DNA of 64,000 nt, taken from positions 62,001 through 126,000 of the forward strand of contig CBDEFR010000004.1 in NCBI GenBank assembly GCA_965237505.1, given 5' to 3'. The stretch is from NVTR01 sp965237505. Its GTDB lineage: Bacteria > Pseudomonadota > Alphaproteobacteria > Rhodobacterales > Rhodobacteraceae. Shown piece after piece: positions 35,012-44,469 of the stretch. Each line of letters begins with the position of its first letter. The stretch's first letter is position 1. The position numbers and the translations under genes are program-made. Under the pieces are notes generated by a model. That model was not told the origin of the DNA and did no database searches. It saw only the letters and a program-made list of their open reading frames with translations.

Positions 35012-35878
35012 ATGGTTCTTTGCCGTGACTATCAGTTTTCAACTCGGCGGGCCTGTGGGCTGATTGGGTTTTCCAGATCGAGTAATGAATACAGAGGAAG
35101 GCCGGATCGCCATGCGAGGATACGGGAACGGCTGGTCACGCTTTCCGGCAAACACCGACGCTATGGCTATCGCATGTTGCATGCCAAGCTTGGCCAGGAG
35201 GGTTTCAAGGTGAACGTGAAAGTGGTGGGGCGACTTTACCGAGAGGAGCGCCTGACCCTGCGCCGCCGCAATCGCAAGAAAATCCCCAAGGGCGTGCGCG
35301 AAGGCGCCTGGTGCCCGATCGCCGCCAACCAGCGGTGGAGCCTGGACTTCACCATGGATGCGCTCGCCAACGGCAGGAAGTTCCGCACCGTCAATCTGAA
35401 AGACGACTGCACACGGGAATGTCCGGCGATTGATGTGGCCCTGTCGATCCCCGGCTCCCGCGTGGTGGAAATGCTGGAACGGGTGGCTCGTGAGCGGGGG
35501 TACCCGGATGTTCTGACCGTTGACAATGGGCCTGAACTACGAGGCCGCGCGCTTGATGGCTGGGCAGATGATCACGGCGTGCAGCTCTACTTCATCGACC
35601 CGGGCAAGCCGACCCAGAACGCCTACATCGAAAGTTTCAACGGCCGGTTTCGCGAAGAATGCCTGAACTTGAACTGGTTCACCTCGCTGGCCGAGGCAGA
35701 AAGGATCATCGAGGACTGGCGGATCGATTACAATCAAAACCGGCCCCACTCTTCGCTGAACTATCAAACCCCGGAAGAATTTGCCGCAAACAGGCCTTTC
35801 CATAAACCGCAATGGGCAGCGACGCTTGAGCTATCTGAAGGCTCCGCGCCACCGCCCATTGCTCACGCCGCCGAATAA
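35012..35878 (+). CDS. IS3 transposase OrfB (integrase domain)
   Basis: 288 aa with the DDE core: WSLDFTMDALANG (first Asp), VLTVDNGPELRG (second Asp), and the Glu in NAYIESFNGRFREECLN, then PHSSLNYQTPEEFA. The N-terminal region RRYGYRMLHAKL is typical. Intact; frame probably entered from orfA. Confidence 0.92.
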   Translation: MVLCRDYQFSTRRACGLIGFSRSSNEYRGRPDRHARIRERLVTLSGKHRRYGYRMLHAKLGQEGFKVNVKVVGRLYREERLTLRRRNRKKIPKGVREGAWCPIAANQRWSLDFTMDALANGRKFRTVNLKDDCTRECPAIDVALSIPGSRVVEMLERVARERGYPDVLTVDNGPELRGRALDGWADDHGVQLYFIDPGKPTQNAYIESFNGRFREECLNLNWFTSLAEAERIIEDWRIDYNQNRPHSSLNYQTPEEFAANRPFHKPQWAATLELSEGSAPPPIAHAAE

Positions 35879-35942
35879 TGGCAAACAAAAGAGGAACAGA
35901 GTCTACCTAAAAGTGGCCCTCAAATTGGGGGCAGGTCAGGAG

Positions 35943-36540
35943 AACTGTTTCGACTGCTTGTTGCAGAGAAAGAATATGCCGATTTTTATAAGGCCCTTCA
36001 AAATATTGCGTTTGTTTCGTTCAATTATGATCGTTGTATTGAGCAATATCTTTTATATGCCGCCCGTCAATACTTCAGGCTGACTCCTGAAAACTTAGCT
36101 GATCTCAACTCGGTAATTGAAGTGATCCATCCTTACGGATCAATCGGGGAATTAAACGTGCAGGGAGGCACTATCCGTGGTTTTGGAAAAGCGGCGGACT
36201 ATCGGGAACTAATTGATATCGCTGATGGAATAAGGACCTTCACTGAACAAATCGTTGAAAAAACTGAAAGAGAACGCATTTTCGAACGCTTCCATAATTG
36301 TCAGGTCGCAATTGGGTTCGCATTCCTTCCGTTGAATATGAAACTTTTGTTCGGCGACAACAGATTTCAAATCCCGGACATAATTGGCACGACGTTTGGA
36401 ATTTCAGCAGAATCAAAGGGAATTATCGAAGAAGAACTGTATGAGGCTATGGTGCTTGGTGACCAAATGGAGATGGGTGATGAAAGAGATAGTCAAGTAA
36501 GGCTCTCGCCGGTGACTTGTAGAGAGTTATTTGTTCAGTC
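35943..36540 (+). pseudogene. SIR2-like protein gene, fragment 3 of 4
   Basis: Largest fragment. Joined to fragment 2 it reads KRSWLGELFRLLVAEKEYAD, then IAFVSFNYDRCIEQYLLYAA and VIEVIHPYGSIGELN. The FNYDR and HPYGS blocks fit the SIR2-like fold pattern (an N-Y-D turn and an H-x-H/Y-G-S turn). It ends FVQ and part of a serine codon where an IS1595 derivative inserted with GTTCAGTC duplicated. Confidence 0.7.
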
Positions 36541-36654
36541 CGTGCCTATCTGTCAATCGCAGAGTAAAAAGGGACCATATCGCGGCGTAAAAGTGGTCCA
36601 CTGAGTTATGTTTTGTAGAGCGCTTTGGCGCGGGTGCTTTCCATATGGCTAATA

Positions 36655-37811
36655 CCAACGGCATCAATTTCTGACTCTGTGGGGATTCCCAAATCGGTTT
36701 TGATCTGATTCAAGGTTGGCAAAGGAGGATCGCCATGCCAGCCAGTGTTCCGCTTCGTCGCGACTTTGATGCCCGCCACCTTCGTAAACTCGCCAGCCGT
36801 TGCAAGGATGCCCGGCAGAGCCGCCGTCTGTTGTCTCTTGCGGCGGTCTACGATGGCATGAGCCGTGGAGAGGCCGCAAGGATCGGTGGGATGGATCGCC
36901 AAACCCTGCGGGACTGGGTTCACCGGTTCAACGAAGAGGGACCGGATGGCCTCACCAACCGCAAGGGCGCGGGCCGGACGCGCTACCTGAGCGATGTCCA
37001 GATGAAAGAACTTGGCGAGATTGTCGAGACCGGCCCCGATCCGGCGGTGGACGGGGTTGTCCGCTGGCGGCGGATCGACCTGAAGCGGGTGATCGAGGCG
37101 CGCTTTGGCGTCATCTATTCCGAGCGCGGGATATCCAGACTGCTTGGCGAACTGGGCTTTGCCCATATCAGCGCCCGCCCGCAGCATCCCAGGCAGGATA
37201 AGCGGATCATCGAGGCGTTTAAAAAAACTTCACCGACACGCTCCAGGTGCATATAGCTGACCTGCCAGCGGGAACGCCGGTGGAGATCTGGTTCCAGGAC
37301 GAAGCACGCCTTGGCCAGAAGAATGGCCTGACGCGCCTGTGGGCGAGAAAGGGCACGCGCCCCCGCCAGCCGGCCGATCAGCGCTATCGCAACGCCTATC
37401 TGTTCGGCGCCATCTGTCCGGCTCACGGCAAGGGGGCGGCGCTCATGCTGCCTTGGGCGGACGCGCAAGCCATGCAGATGCATCTCGACGAGATCAGCCG
37501 CCACGTCGCCCGAAAGGCCCATGCGGTTGTGCTGATGGATCGGGCCGGATGGCACACCACCGGCAAACTCAAAGTCCCGAAGAACCTCACCATCATCCTG
37601 CTGCCATCGCGCGCTCCGGAACTGAACCCGGTGGAAAATATCTGGCAGTACTTGCGCGCCAATTGGCTCTCCAACCGCGTGTTCGAATACTACAATGCCA
37701 TCGTCGATGCTGGATGCGAAGCTTGGAACAAGCTCATCGCACAGCCCGAAACCATCACATCAATCGGAATGCGAAAATGGGCCCATATCGGGCAATGTTA
37801 AATGCCGCTGG
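36655..37811. mobile_element. IS630-family element, copy B
   Basis: 1157 bp, same repeats as copy A, TA duplications at 36653-36654 and 37812-37813. Near-identity with copy A (17799-18955, same orientation) means recent movement. Confidence 0.92.
36735..37801 (+). CDS. IS630-family transposase, made by -1 frameshifting
   Basis: As copy A: frame 1 (36735-37256) with the helix-turn-helix and frame 2 (37247-37801) with the DDE core, joined at the TTTAAAAAAAC run near 37218. Compared with copy A the catalytic half has Tyr for Asp in RVFEYYNAIVD. GGAGG ribosome binding site. Confidence 0.9.
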
Positions 37812-37990
37812 TATAACGCGTGCCAAAGCGCATGTTGGCCCAGAGGGCCGACATTGTTCTTGCCATGATTGTGCTTTGATTATTGTTGTTTGTTGCGGCT
37901 GTGTTTGAGCCTGTAACTCTCGCCATTCATCTCAAGGATGTGGACGTGATGGGTCAGGCGGTCCAGCAAAGCCCCTGTAAGCCTCTCATA

Positions 37991-39148
37991 CCAACGGCCT
38001 TATAGAATGACGCTTTTTGCGTATTCGCGTGAGGTTATGTTTTGAACGGTCTCTTTGTCTTCGGCGAAGAAGTTCCACGCGTCGCAGCACTTCTCGACGA
38101 TGTGGTCGTAACTGTCGAAGATGGAGATGGCGAGTTTGTTGGCGCGCAGGTAGGCCCAGACGTTTTCGATCGGGTTTAGTTCCGGCGCGTATGGCGGCAG
38201 GGGGAGAAGTGTGATGTTGTCGGGGGTGCATAGTGCCTTTGAACCGTGCCAGCCTGCGCCATCAAGCACGATTACGGCATGTGCCCCTGGAACGACGGTT
38301 TTGGCGATTTCGGCGAGGTGTTCATTCATCGCCTGCGTATCGGCAAAGGGCATGACGAGGGCGGCGGCAGCGGCGCGTTCCGGACAGACGGCTCCAAATA
38401 TGTAAGCCCATTTGTAGCGAGTATCACGTGGCGCGCGCGGGCGGGTTCCGCGCCTGGCCCAAACACGGGTGAGCGTTCCCTGCTGTCCGATCCTCGCTTC
38501 ATCTTGGAACCAGATTTCCAGTGGTTTGCCGCGGGCTTCAGGCGGCAGTGCCGCCGCTACCAGCTGCGCGAAGTTTTTTTTTGAACGCCGCCTGTGCGGC
38601 CGGATCCGATTGAGGATGTGCGGGGCGCACCGAAAGCCGCCTGAACCCAAGTTCGGCAAGCTGTTTGCCTACCGTGCGCTCATGCATGACAACACCGAAG
38701 CGCTCTTTGATCAGGTGCTTCAGGTCGATACGCCGCCAACGCACCACGCGGTCCACCTCAGGGTCAGGACCCGCGCGAACGATCTCGGAAAGTTCCGCCT
38801 TCTGCGCGGCGCTCAGGTAAGGCGTGCGCCCTGGTGCCGTGCGGTTCGACAGGCCCGCAAGCCCCCCGGCATTGTAACGATACACCCAGTCGCGCAAGGT
38901 TTGCCGGTCCATCCCGCAGCTCCGCGCCGCCGCCGCGCGGTCCGACCCTTCCATAACCAACGCAATCGCCAACATCCTCCGCGCTGCCTTCGCATCCGTT
39001 GACCTCGCCGCCGACGCGCGAAGGTCCCTCGCCGATAAATCCAACCGTGTAACCGCAACTGTCATGGGTCTCTCCTGCTTGTAGCAGAAGCGAATCACAA
39101 CCGAGACGAAAAGGGAATCCCAAAAGAGTCACGCATAATGGCCCTTGG
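37991..39148. mobile_element. IS630-family element, copy C (different subtype)
   Basis: 1158 bp with repeats CCAACGGCC (left) and GGCCCTTGG (right) and TA duplications at 37989-37990 and 39149-39150. Related to copies A and B at its tips but with a distinct transposase. Inserted in istB of IS21 copy C. Confidence 0.92.
38000..39065 (-). CDS. IS630-family transposase, made by -1 frameshifting
   Basis: Frame 1 (39065 down to 38538, CAGGAGAG ribosome binding site, MTVAVTRLDLSARDLRASAA) and frame 2 (down to 38000, with IWFQDEARIGQQG, VIVLDGAGWHGSKAL and APELNPIENVWAYLR). They join at a run of nine A near 38574-38582, shifting from FKKKL to KKNFAQLV. Confidence 0.88.
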
Positions 39149-39448
39149 TATCAGAGCCAAAGACTTCGGTCCACTCATCGAAAGGCAGGTTTGAGGTTAT
39201 GATGATCGACCCGCGCTCGTAGCATTGGGATATGACCTCGAAGAGCAATTCCGCGCCAGATTTGCTGAGGGGCACAAAGCCCAGCTCATCAATGATCAAC
39301 AGGTTCTGGCTCGTCAGTTGCTTTTGAAGCCGCTGCAATCTCCGCTCATCTTGAGCCTCAATCAGATCATGCACCAATGCCGCCGCAGTCGTGAAGCGTA
39401 CCTTCAGCCCTCTTTGACAGGCCGCCAGACCAAGCCCCAAAGCGATAT

Positions 39449-39931
39449 GTGTTTTGCCCGTGCCCGAAAGTCCAGCGTCATAATGCCCATTTCCAGCCGG
39501 TTCGACTGACCATCCACTACCGGTTCCATCCTCATGTCGGCAGTCGGGTCGAGTTGATCTCCCGCCGCCCGTCGCCGTCCGGGGTCAATCTTCACATCCG
39601 TTTGCCGGACGGACGCCCCTTGATGATCCGGGAATGGATGACCCGGCCGGATGCCCGGATGCTCGCGGTCCGCGATGCTCCGAGGCTTCCGTGGAAGGCC
39701 CTGTCGGAATTGCGCAGTGTTGTCGATAGCTTCCTCCAAAGTGGACCAACTGATGGAGGGATTCGCCATGACACGAACAAGGAAGATCCGGCAGAGGGAA
39801 CTGTTCGACCCGCACGGGCCGGATCGTGTCCTGAAGGGCGAGAGGCGGCAGGAACTGCTCCTGCTCCTGGCAAGACTTCTTCGGGAAGCGGCAACCTGCA
39901 TCCCGTCGACACAGGTGGGAGGGGAGAATGA
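39449..39931 (+). CDS. Putative DUF5372-like accessory protein of the serine-recombinase element
   Basis: The recognisable part runs from about 39490: VRLTIHYRFHPHVGSRVELI, then LHIRLPDGRPLMIREWMT, resembling the small DUF5372-type protein often found upstream of such recombinases. No start codon is seen inside the element before this part; the GTG at 39449 lies in the broken istB. Translation start is therefore uncertain. The last 50 codons overlap the next small gene in another frame. Confidence 0.45.
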   Translation: MFCPCPKVQRHNAHFQPVRLTIHYRFHPHVGSRVELISRRPSPSGVNLHIRLPDGRPLMIREWMTRPDARMLAVRDAPRLPWKALSELRSVVDSFLQSGPTDGGIRHDTNKEDPAEGTVRPARAGSCPEGREAAGTAPAPGKTSSGSGNLHPVDTGGRGE

Positions 39932-39947
39932 ACCGGGTCACGTCTGA
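39768..39947 (+). CDS. Small protein upstream of the serine recombinase
   Basis: 59 aa beginning MTRTRKIRQRELFDPHGPDR, then LKGERRQELLLLLARLLREA. Its end overlaps the recombinase start (39928) by 20 bp, suggesting coupling. GGAGGG precedes the ATG. The basic N-terminus and leucine-rich helix recur in small partners of recombinase elements; function unknown. Confidence 0.6.
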   Translation: MTRTRKIRQRELFDPHGPDRVLKGERRQELLLLLARLLREAATCIPSTQVGGENEPGHV

Positions 39948-42021
39948 ACATCTGTCGCGCGCGGCGATCGTCTATGTCCGGCAGTCGACCATGCACCAGG
40001 TCCGCACCAATACCGAGAGCCGGAAGTGGCAATACGATCTGAAGTTGCGGGCCGAGCAGCTTGGGTGGCCGAACGTCACCGTGATCGATGACGATCTCGG
40101 CTGTTCCGGCGGCGGTACCGAGCGGCCCGGGTTCGACCGCATGCTGGCGGCGGTGTGCCGGAACGAGGTCGGCGTGATCCTGGCGGTGGACGCATCGAGA
40201 CTTTCTCGAAACGGACGGGAGTGGCACACGCTGATTGAGTTTTGCGGCCTGGTCGGTTGCCTTCTTGCGGATGAGCAGACGGTCTACGATCCCCGGCTGC
40301 CCACGGACAGAATGTTACTCGGCATGCAGGGTGCCATGTCGGAGCTTGAGGCATCGAATATCCGGAAGCGCTCGGCCGAGGGCACCCGGCGGAAGGCGGA
40401 GCGCGGGGAACTGTTCCTGTTTGCGGCGGTCGGGTACCGGAGAGTGGACCGTGACGGCATCGAAATGGATCCGGATCTCCGTGTGCGTGAGGCGGTGTCG
40501 CTGGTGTTCCGCAAGTTCGGGGACCTGCAGAGCGTCCGCCAGGTGCATCTCTGGTTGCGCCAGGAGGGCATCGAACTGCCGTCGTCGCCGCCAGGGCAGG
40601 ACCGGGTGCGCTGGAGTTTGCCGGGCTACAAGCGGGTTCATACGATCCTGACCAACCCGGTCTACGCCGGTGCCTATGTGTTCGGGCGCACCGGAAGCCG
40701 CATCAGCATCCGCGACGGCCGCAAGCATGTTACCCGCGGGCACGCGGTGGCCCGGGAGGACTGGCCGGTATTGAAGAAAGACAATCATCACGGTTACATC
40801 GTGTGGGAGGAATTCGAGAGGAACCAGCGCGTGATCTCGGACAACGCATCGAAGTTCTACCCGAGCGGATCTCGCGGCGCGGTTCGCGGCGGAGGGGCAC
40901 TGCTTGCGGGGCTTCTCCATTGTGGACATTGCGGCCAGAAGCTCCAGGTCAGCTATTCCGGCGCGAAGTCGGACATCCTTCGTTATGACTGCCGGACCGG
41001 CCGGATCAACCACGGCGAGAAGAAGTGTATCTCGTTTGGCGGCCGGCTGGTTGATGAAGCGATCGGCGGTGAGATCGTGCGAATTCTTCAACCGGTTGGC
41101 GTGGATGCGGCGCTGCGGGCCATCGACGACAGCGTGCGGGAAAGCTCGGAAACGGTCCGGCAGGCGGAACTGGCTCTTGAACGCGCTCGCTACGAAGCCG
41201 ACCGTGCCTGGCGGCAATATGATTCCGTCGACGCCGAGAACCGGCAGGTCGCCGGTGAGCTCGAGCGGAGGTGGAACGAGCGGCTGATCGCGGCTTGTGA
41301 GATCGAGGCGACGCTGTCGCGGTTGCACGACAAGCCGGAACGACAGGGAATGTCGGCGGAAGAGCGGGCGACCTGCCTGGCACTTGGTGCGGACCTGGAG
41401 CGGGCATGGACCCATGACCGGGTGACACCGGAAGTCCGCAAGCACATCCTGCGGGCGGCACTTGAGGACGTGATCGTATGGGTCGAAGGCACCCGAATCA
41501 GGCTGCTGCTTCACTGGCGCGGCGGCGATCACACGGAGATCAGCGTCCGCAGGGGCACAACCGGGCAGCACCGTTACACCAGTGACGCGGAGACCGTGGC
41601 CATCATTTCGGCGTTGGCGCGGCTGATGCCTGACCGGGGGATCGCGGCCCTGTTGAACCGCCTCGCCCGGAAGACGAGCAAGGGCAACAGCTGGAGAGAA
41701 CCGAATGTCCGGAGTTTCCGCTCACATCGCGGGATCCCGGTCTATCGCGATGGAGAACGGCAGGAACGCAACGAACTAATCCTGGCAGAGGCGGCCGAAC
41801 GGCTGGGTGTCGGTCAGTCGACCGTACGCAGGTTGATCAAGGGGAACCAGTTGCCCGCCCGGCAGGTTTGCACGGGCGCTCCCTGGGTGATATCCGGTGC
41901 GGATCTGGCTTGTGTGGATGTCAGGTCGCGGTCTGGGCCGGTGCAACCTTCCATGTTTGACAGTTTCGAACCCGGGGACGGTCCGTTGTCATCAAATCCC
42001 CAAAACAAAGTATCGCATTAA
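39928..42021 (+). CDS. Large serine recombinase
   Basis: 697 aa. The N-terminal resolvase domain has the nucleophile Ser in AIVYVRQSTMHQV near residue 19, with DASRLSRNGREW and EASNIRKRSAEG as further catalytic blocks. A recombinase domain follows (WSLPGYKRVHTILTNPVYAG), then a zinc ribbon (HCGHCGQKL ... C) and a long coiled region. The C-terminus has a MerR/excisionase-like helix-turn-helix (AERLGVGQSTVRRLIKGNQ). GGGAGGGG ribosome binding site. Likely moves the element by itself. Confidence 0.92.
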   Translation: MNRVTSEHLSRAAIVYVRQSTMHQVRTNTESRKWQYDLKLRAEQLGWPNVTVIDDDLGCSGGGTERPGFDRMLAAVCRNEVGVILAVDASRLSRNGREWHTLIEFCGLVGCLLADEQTVYDPRLPTDRMLLGMQGAMSELEASNIRKRSAEGTRRKAERGELFLFAAVGYRRVDRDGIEMDPDLRVREAVSLVFRKFGDLQSVRQVHLWLRQEGIELPSSPPGQDRVRWSLPGYKRVHTILTNPVYAGAYVFGRTGSRISIRDGRKHVTRGHAVAREDWPVLKKDNHHGYIVWEEFERNQRVISDNASKFYPSGSRGAVRGGGALLAGLLHCGHCGQKLQVSYSGAKSDILRYDCRTGRINHGEKKCISFGGRLVDEAIGGEIVRILQPVGVDAALRAIDDSVRESSETVRQAELALERARYEADRAWRQYDSVDAENRQVAGELERRWNERLIAACEIEATLSRLHDKPERQGMSAEERATCLALGADLERAWTHDRVTPEVRKHILRAALEDVIVWVEGTRIRLLLHWRGGDHTEISVRRGTTGQHRYTSDAETVAIISALARLMPDRGIAALLNRLARKTSKGNSWREPNVRSFRSHRGIPVYRDGERQERNELILAEAAERLGVGQSTVRRLIKGNQLPARQVCTGAPWVISGADLACVDVRSRSGPVQPSMFDSFEPGDGPLSSNPQNKVSH

Positions 42022-42387
42022 CAATAACGTAGCGAGGTGTGCACCATGAATCCGTCTTCGACGGTCCCAGCGCGATGATATTCTGGTGGCGATCAACGTA
42101 ATCGCAACGTGCCAGCTCCATCGTCAGGGGCTTGTTCAAGCTGGGCATTATCTTGAAGTCAAAGCTGTCCAAACTTTTGGTGCTGGGGAACCTGGCAGCC
42201 TTGATGCGTCGTTCAATCATACGACGTTCGCGGTCGATCAGCTCCATCTCACACAGTCGCGCCAGATACTGGATGTGATCCTTGTTCTCGGCAGCACAGA
42301 GCTGCGCCTGTTTGGCGTACTCGCCTTGGAACGTTGGCAACCGCAACTGCTTGAGGTGGTGTTTCAATAGGATTTGTGGGGCTTCGG

Positions 42388-43887
42388 TCATGCAGCAGTC
42401 CCTCCGACCAGGCTCATGTAGCTGGACGGGCGCGTTGTTCCAACATTTGCCTTTGGTAGATAAGGGTGGAAGTCCAAATCCAGCCGTGGCGGTCGCTTCT
42501 CTACCCGACACAGCACAAGATGTTTTACAGCGTCATAGCCAATCGCACCCAGATCAATGGCATGGCCGATTGCGCCCTGCACGACGTCGATCTCGAAGGT
42601 TTCCAGCAGGCGCAGAACCTGCACGTATTCCCGCTTGCCCGGTTTGCCCATTCGGGCTTCGAGCAGTCGGTGCAGGGTGGCGAAGACATCCGGCAAATCC
42701 CAGCCCTGCAACGGGGCAGCCTGGTCCAGGGCACCAACCTTTTGTTCGATCAGGGGCAAGAAGTGGATCGGATCGAAGATCATGTCCGCTGATGCGTATG
42801 AACGTTTGTGACGGGCAATCACCTCATTGCCACAACCGATAATAACCTCATGCACAAAACCTCGTACGTGAACGTCGTGATGCGCATACGCCACCGGCAC
42901 TGAGTAATCATTGCCGCGATAACGCACCATCGAGATTGAGGTTGCCCGCGTGCTGACATGATCGCAGGCTTCATATTCTGCTACAGGCAATCCCATCAGG
43001 GCATCCAAGTCTGCGACCAACCGTTCACCTATGTTTTGGCTGTGACCGCGTAAGGTATCGCCCTGACGTGCCAAACACTTCGCTTCCAAATGCGCATTCA
43101 AATCATCAAAGCTGTCATAGCAGGGCGCAGGCACCATGAAGTTGCGACGTGTATATCCGACCATACCCTCGACGTTGCCTTTGTCGTTCCCACGAGCGGG
43201 CCTGCCAAACTTGTCATCAAACAGGTAATGCGACTGCAATTCTGTGAACCGACGCGTCCGAACGCGCGTTTTGTCCCCCAGTATCCGCGCCACAGCAATC
43301 TTGGTGTTGTCGTAGAGGATGGATTGGGGAACGCCGCCGAAGAATGCAAAAGCCGACACGTGGCCATCACAGAACGCCGCGGTCGTCTCAGCTGGATATC
43401 CCTTCACAAATACCGCGTCCGAATGGGGCAGGCTCATCACGAAGAAGTGGATCTTGCATTCCACGCCGCCAATCACGCCAAGGGTCTCGCCAAAATCAAC
43501 CTGCGCGTGGCCCGGGCGATGCGACAGCGGTACAAACACCTCTTTGGTGCGACGCTTTTGTTCACGAACGTAATACGTAACGGTGGTCAGGCTGCCGACG
43601 TACCCGTGTTCATCGCGCAAACGCTCAAAGATGCGTTTGGCCGTGTGACGCTGCTTTTTGATCAGCGCTTTATCGGTGCGCAAAATCTCGTCAATGACAT
43701 CGACATAAGCATCAAGGGTCGGGCGACGCGGCACTTCCGAACGTCGATACCCTGGCGGCAGCGCGTGCCGCAACATCTTCGCTATCGTCTTGCGGTCCTT
43801 GTTGAAATAACGCGCCGCTTCTCGGGCGGACATGCCGTCCTTCAAACAGGCACGGCGCACACGACTATAAATATCCACAGAATACAT
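42388..43887 (-). CDS. istA: IS21 transposase IstA (copy C)
   Basis: 499 aa with helix-turn-helix (GMSAREAARYFNKDRKTIAK), HRPGHAQVDFGETLGVI, GVPQSILYDNTKIAVARI and GNDKGNVEGMVGYTRR. Overlaps istB by ATGA. The protein is clearly diverged from IstA of the other copy. Frame intact, but the partner istB is dead. Confidence 0.94.
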   Translation of the reverse strand: MYSVDIYSRVRRACLKDGMSAREAARYFNKDRKTIAKMLRHALPPGYRRSEVPRRPTLDAYVDVIDEILRTDKALIKKQRHTAKRIFERLRDEHGYVGSLTTVTYYVREQKRRTKEVFVPLSHRPGHAQVDFGETLGVIGGVECKIHFFVMSLPHSDAVFVKGYPAETTAAFCDGHVSAFAFFGGVPQSILYDNTKIAVARILGDKTRVRTRRFTELQSHYLFDDKFGRPARGNDKGNVEGMVGYTRRNFMVPAPCYDSFDDLNAHLEAKCLARQGDTLRGHSQNIGERLVADLDALMGLPVAEYEACDHVSTRATSISMVRYRGNDYSVPVAYAHHDVHVRGFVHEVIIGCGNEVIARHKRSYASADMIFDPIHFLPLIEQKVGALDQAAPLQGWDLPDVFATLHRLLEARMGKPGKREYVQVLRLLETFEIDVVQGAIGHAIDLGAIGYDAVKHLVLCRVEKRPPRLDLDFHPYLPKANVGTTRPSSYMSLVGGTAA

Positions 43888-44269
43888 CTCCCGCCCTCCG
43901 CATAAACGAAGGACACAAACTGGCGGACTTTTAATCCGCTACAACTGCCAAACGCAGTCGTTTCTGTGGCCCAATATTGCTCCGCGTTTCACACCTATCC
44001 GGTTGTCACCCACACCCACTATATGTATGGCGTGGCGTCGAGTGGCCCGGGAGGGGGACAAAGCGGGGATGGATGTCTCGCAGCGTGAAGACCTTTCGTT
44101 TCCGCGGTCGCTTCCTGAGTTCCAGCGACTTTTCCCGGATGGCACGGCCTGTGCCGCCTAAATTGCTGGCGATGTCACCGCTCCCACTTACGCCCAGCTT
44201 TACTCGGGCGATTGGGAGCACCCTAGATGTAGTGGGTGTGGGTGACAACCGGATAGGCACGGTTCAGTC

Positions 44270-44297
44270 AAACAGATTCTTACAGGGCAACGGGTGA
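44270..44297 (+). pseudogene. SIR2-like protein gene, fragment 4 of 4 (C-terminus)
   Basis: After removal of the IS1595 derivative, fragment 3 continues as FVQSNRFLQGNG and a TGA stop at 44295-44297. The partial codon TC from fragment 3 plus A44270 makes a serine. This completes the 367-aa frame. Confidence 0.65.
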
Positions 44298-44469
44298 AAT
44301 AACCCGCCCGTGCCCCGCACGGGCCGCGCCTGACCTGCCCCGCAACCGACTGTTTGACCGCAAGCCGAAGCGTGGGTGCTCGCACCCACCAATCCCCATC
44401 AAACACAACGCGCATCCGTCAACACAAGACCCCGCCCCGGCGCCCAGACGGCGGGCCTGAGTCCCGCTT

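Larger units (their letters stand above)
34640..35938. mobile_element. IS3-family (IS407-type) element
   Basis: 1299 bp, terminal repeats TGACCTGCTCCCC (left) and TGACCTGCCCCCA (right, other strand), target duplication GGAG at 34636-34639 and 35939-35942. Carries orfA and orfB in the plus direction. Inserted in the SIR2-like gene. Confidence 0.92.
39468..42062. mobile_element. Large-serine-recombinase element inserted in the istB P-loop
   Basis: About 2.6 kb between two CGA triplets (39465-39467 and 42060-42062). Deleting it joins the flanks to restore the istB sequence ALGPSGTGKT. It carries a DUF5372-like frame, a 59-aa gene and a 697-aa recombinase, and no DDE transposase. The short common core without long inverted repeats fits serine-recombinase site-specific integration. 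Confidence 0.8.
37880..42391 (-). pseudogene. istB: IstB of IS21 copy C, broken by two insertions
   Basis: The N-terminus (42391-42060) reads MTEAPQILLKHHLKQLRLPT to IIALGPS. The middle (39467-39149) resumes at SGTGKTHIALGLGLAACQ and runs to LPFDEWTEVFGS. The C-terminus (37990-37880) reads ERLTGALLDRLTHHVHILEM. The breaks are the serine-recombinase element, within the Walker A codons, and an IS630 element with TA duplication. Both joins restore the frame, so the parent protein was a normal IstB. Confidence 0.9.
36551..43993. mobile_element. IS21-family element, copy C (minus orientation), host of three further insertions
   Basis: Ends TGTCAATCGCAGAGTAAAA (left) and TGTGAAACGCGGAGCAAT on the opposite strand (right); target duplication CCTATC at 36545-36550 and 43994-43999. 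Contains istA (intact) and istB broken by an IS630 element and by a serine-recombinase element. A second IS630 lies near its distal end. Distinct in sequence from the 29214-34364 copy. Confidence 0.88.
36541..44261. mobile_element. Deleted IS1595-family derivative (272 bp when its own insert is removed), split by an IS21
   Basis: Inverted repeats beginning CGTGCCTATCCGGTTG match for over 30 bp. Perfect 8-bp target duplication GTTCAGTC is at 36533-36540 and 44262-44269. The only coding remains are a transposase N-terminus (44070-44162, LSFPRSLPEFQRLFPDG) and a C-terminus (TYAQLYSGDWEHP, to about 44252). It is therefore an internal-deletion, non-autonomous copy. The left repeat was split by IS21 copy C with CCTATC duplicated. 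Confidence 0.85.

Noticed and set aside
17799..37811. Composite transposon bounded by IS630 copies A and B
   Set aside because: Each copy has its own TA duplication and lies within a different context; copy B is inside an IS21 element.
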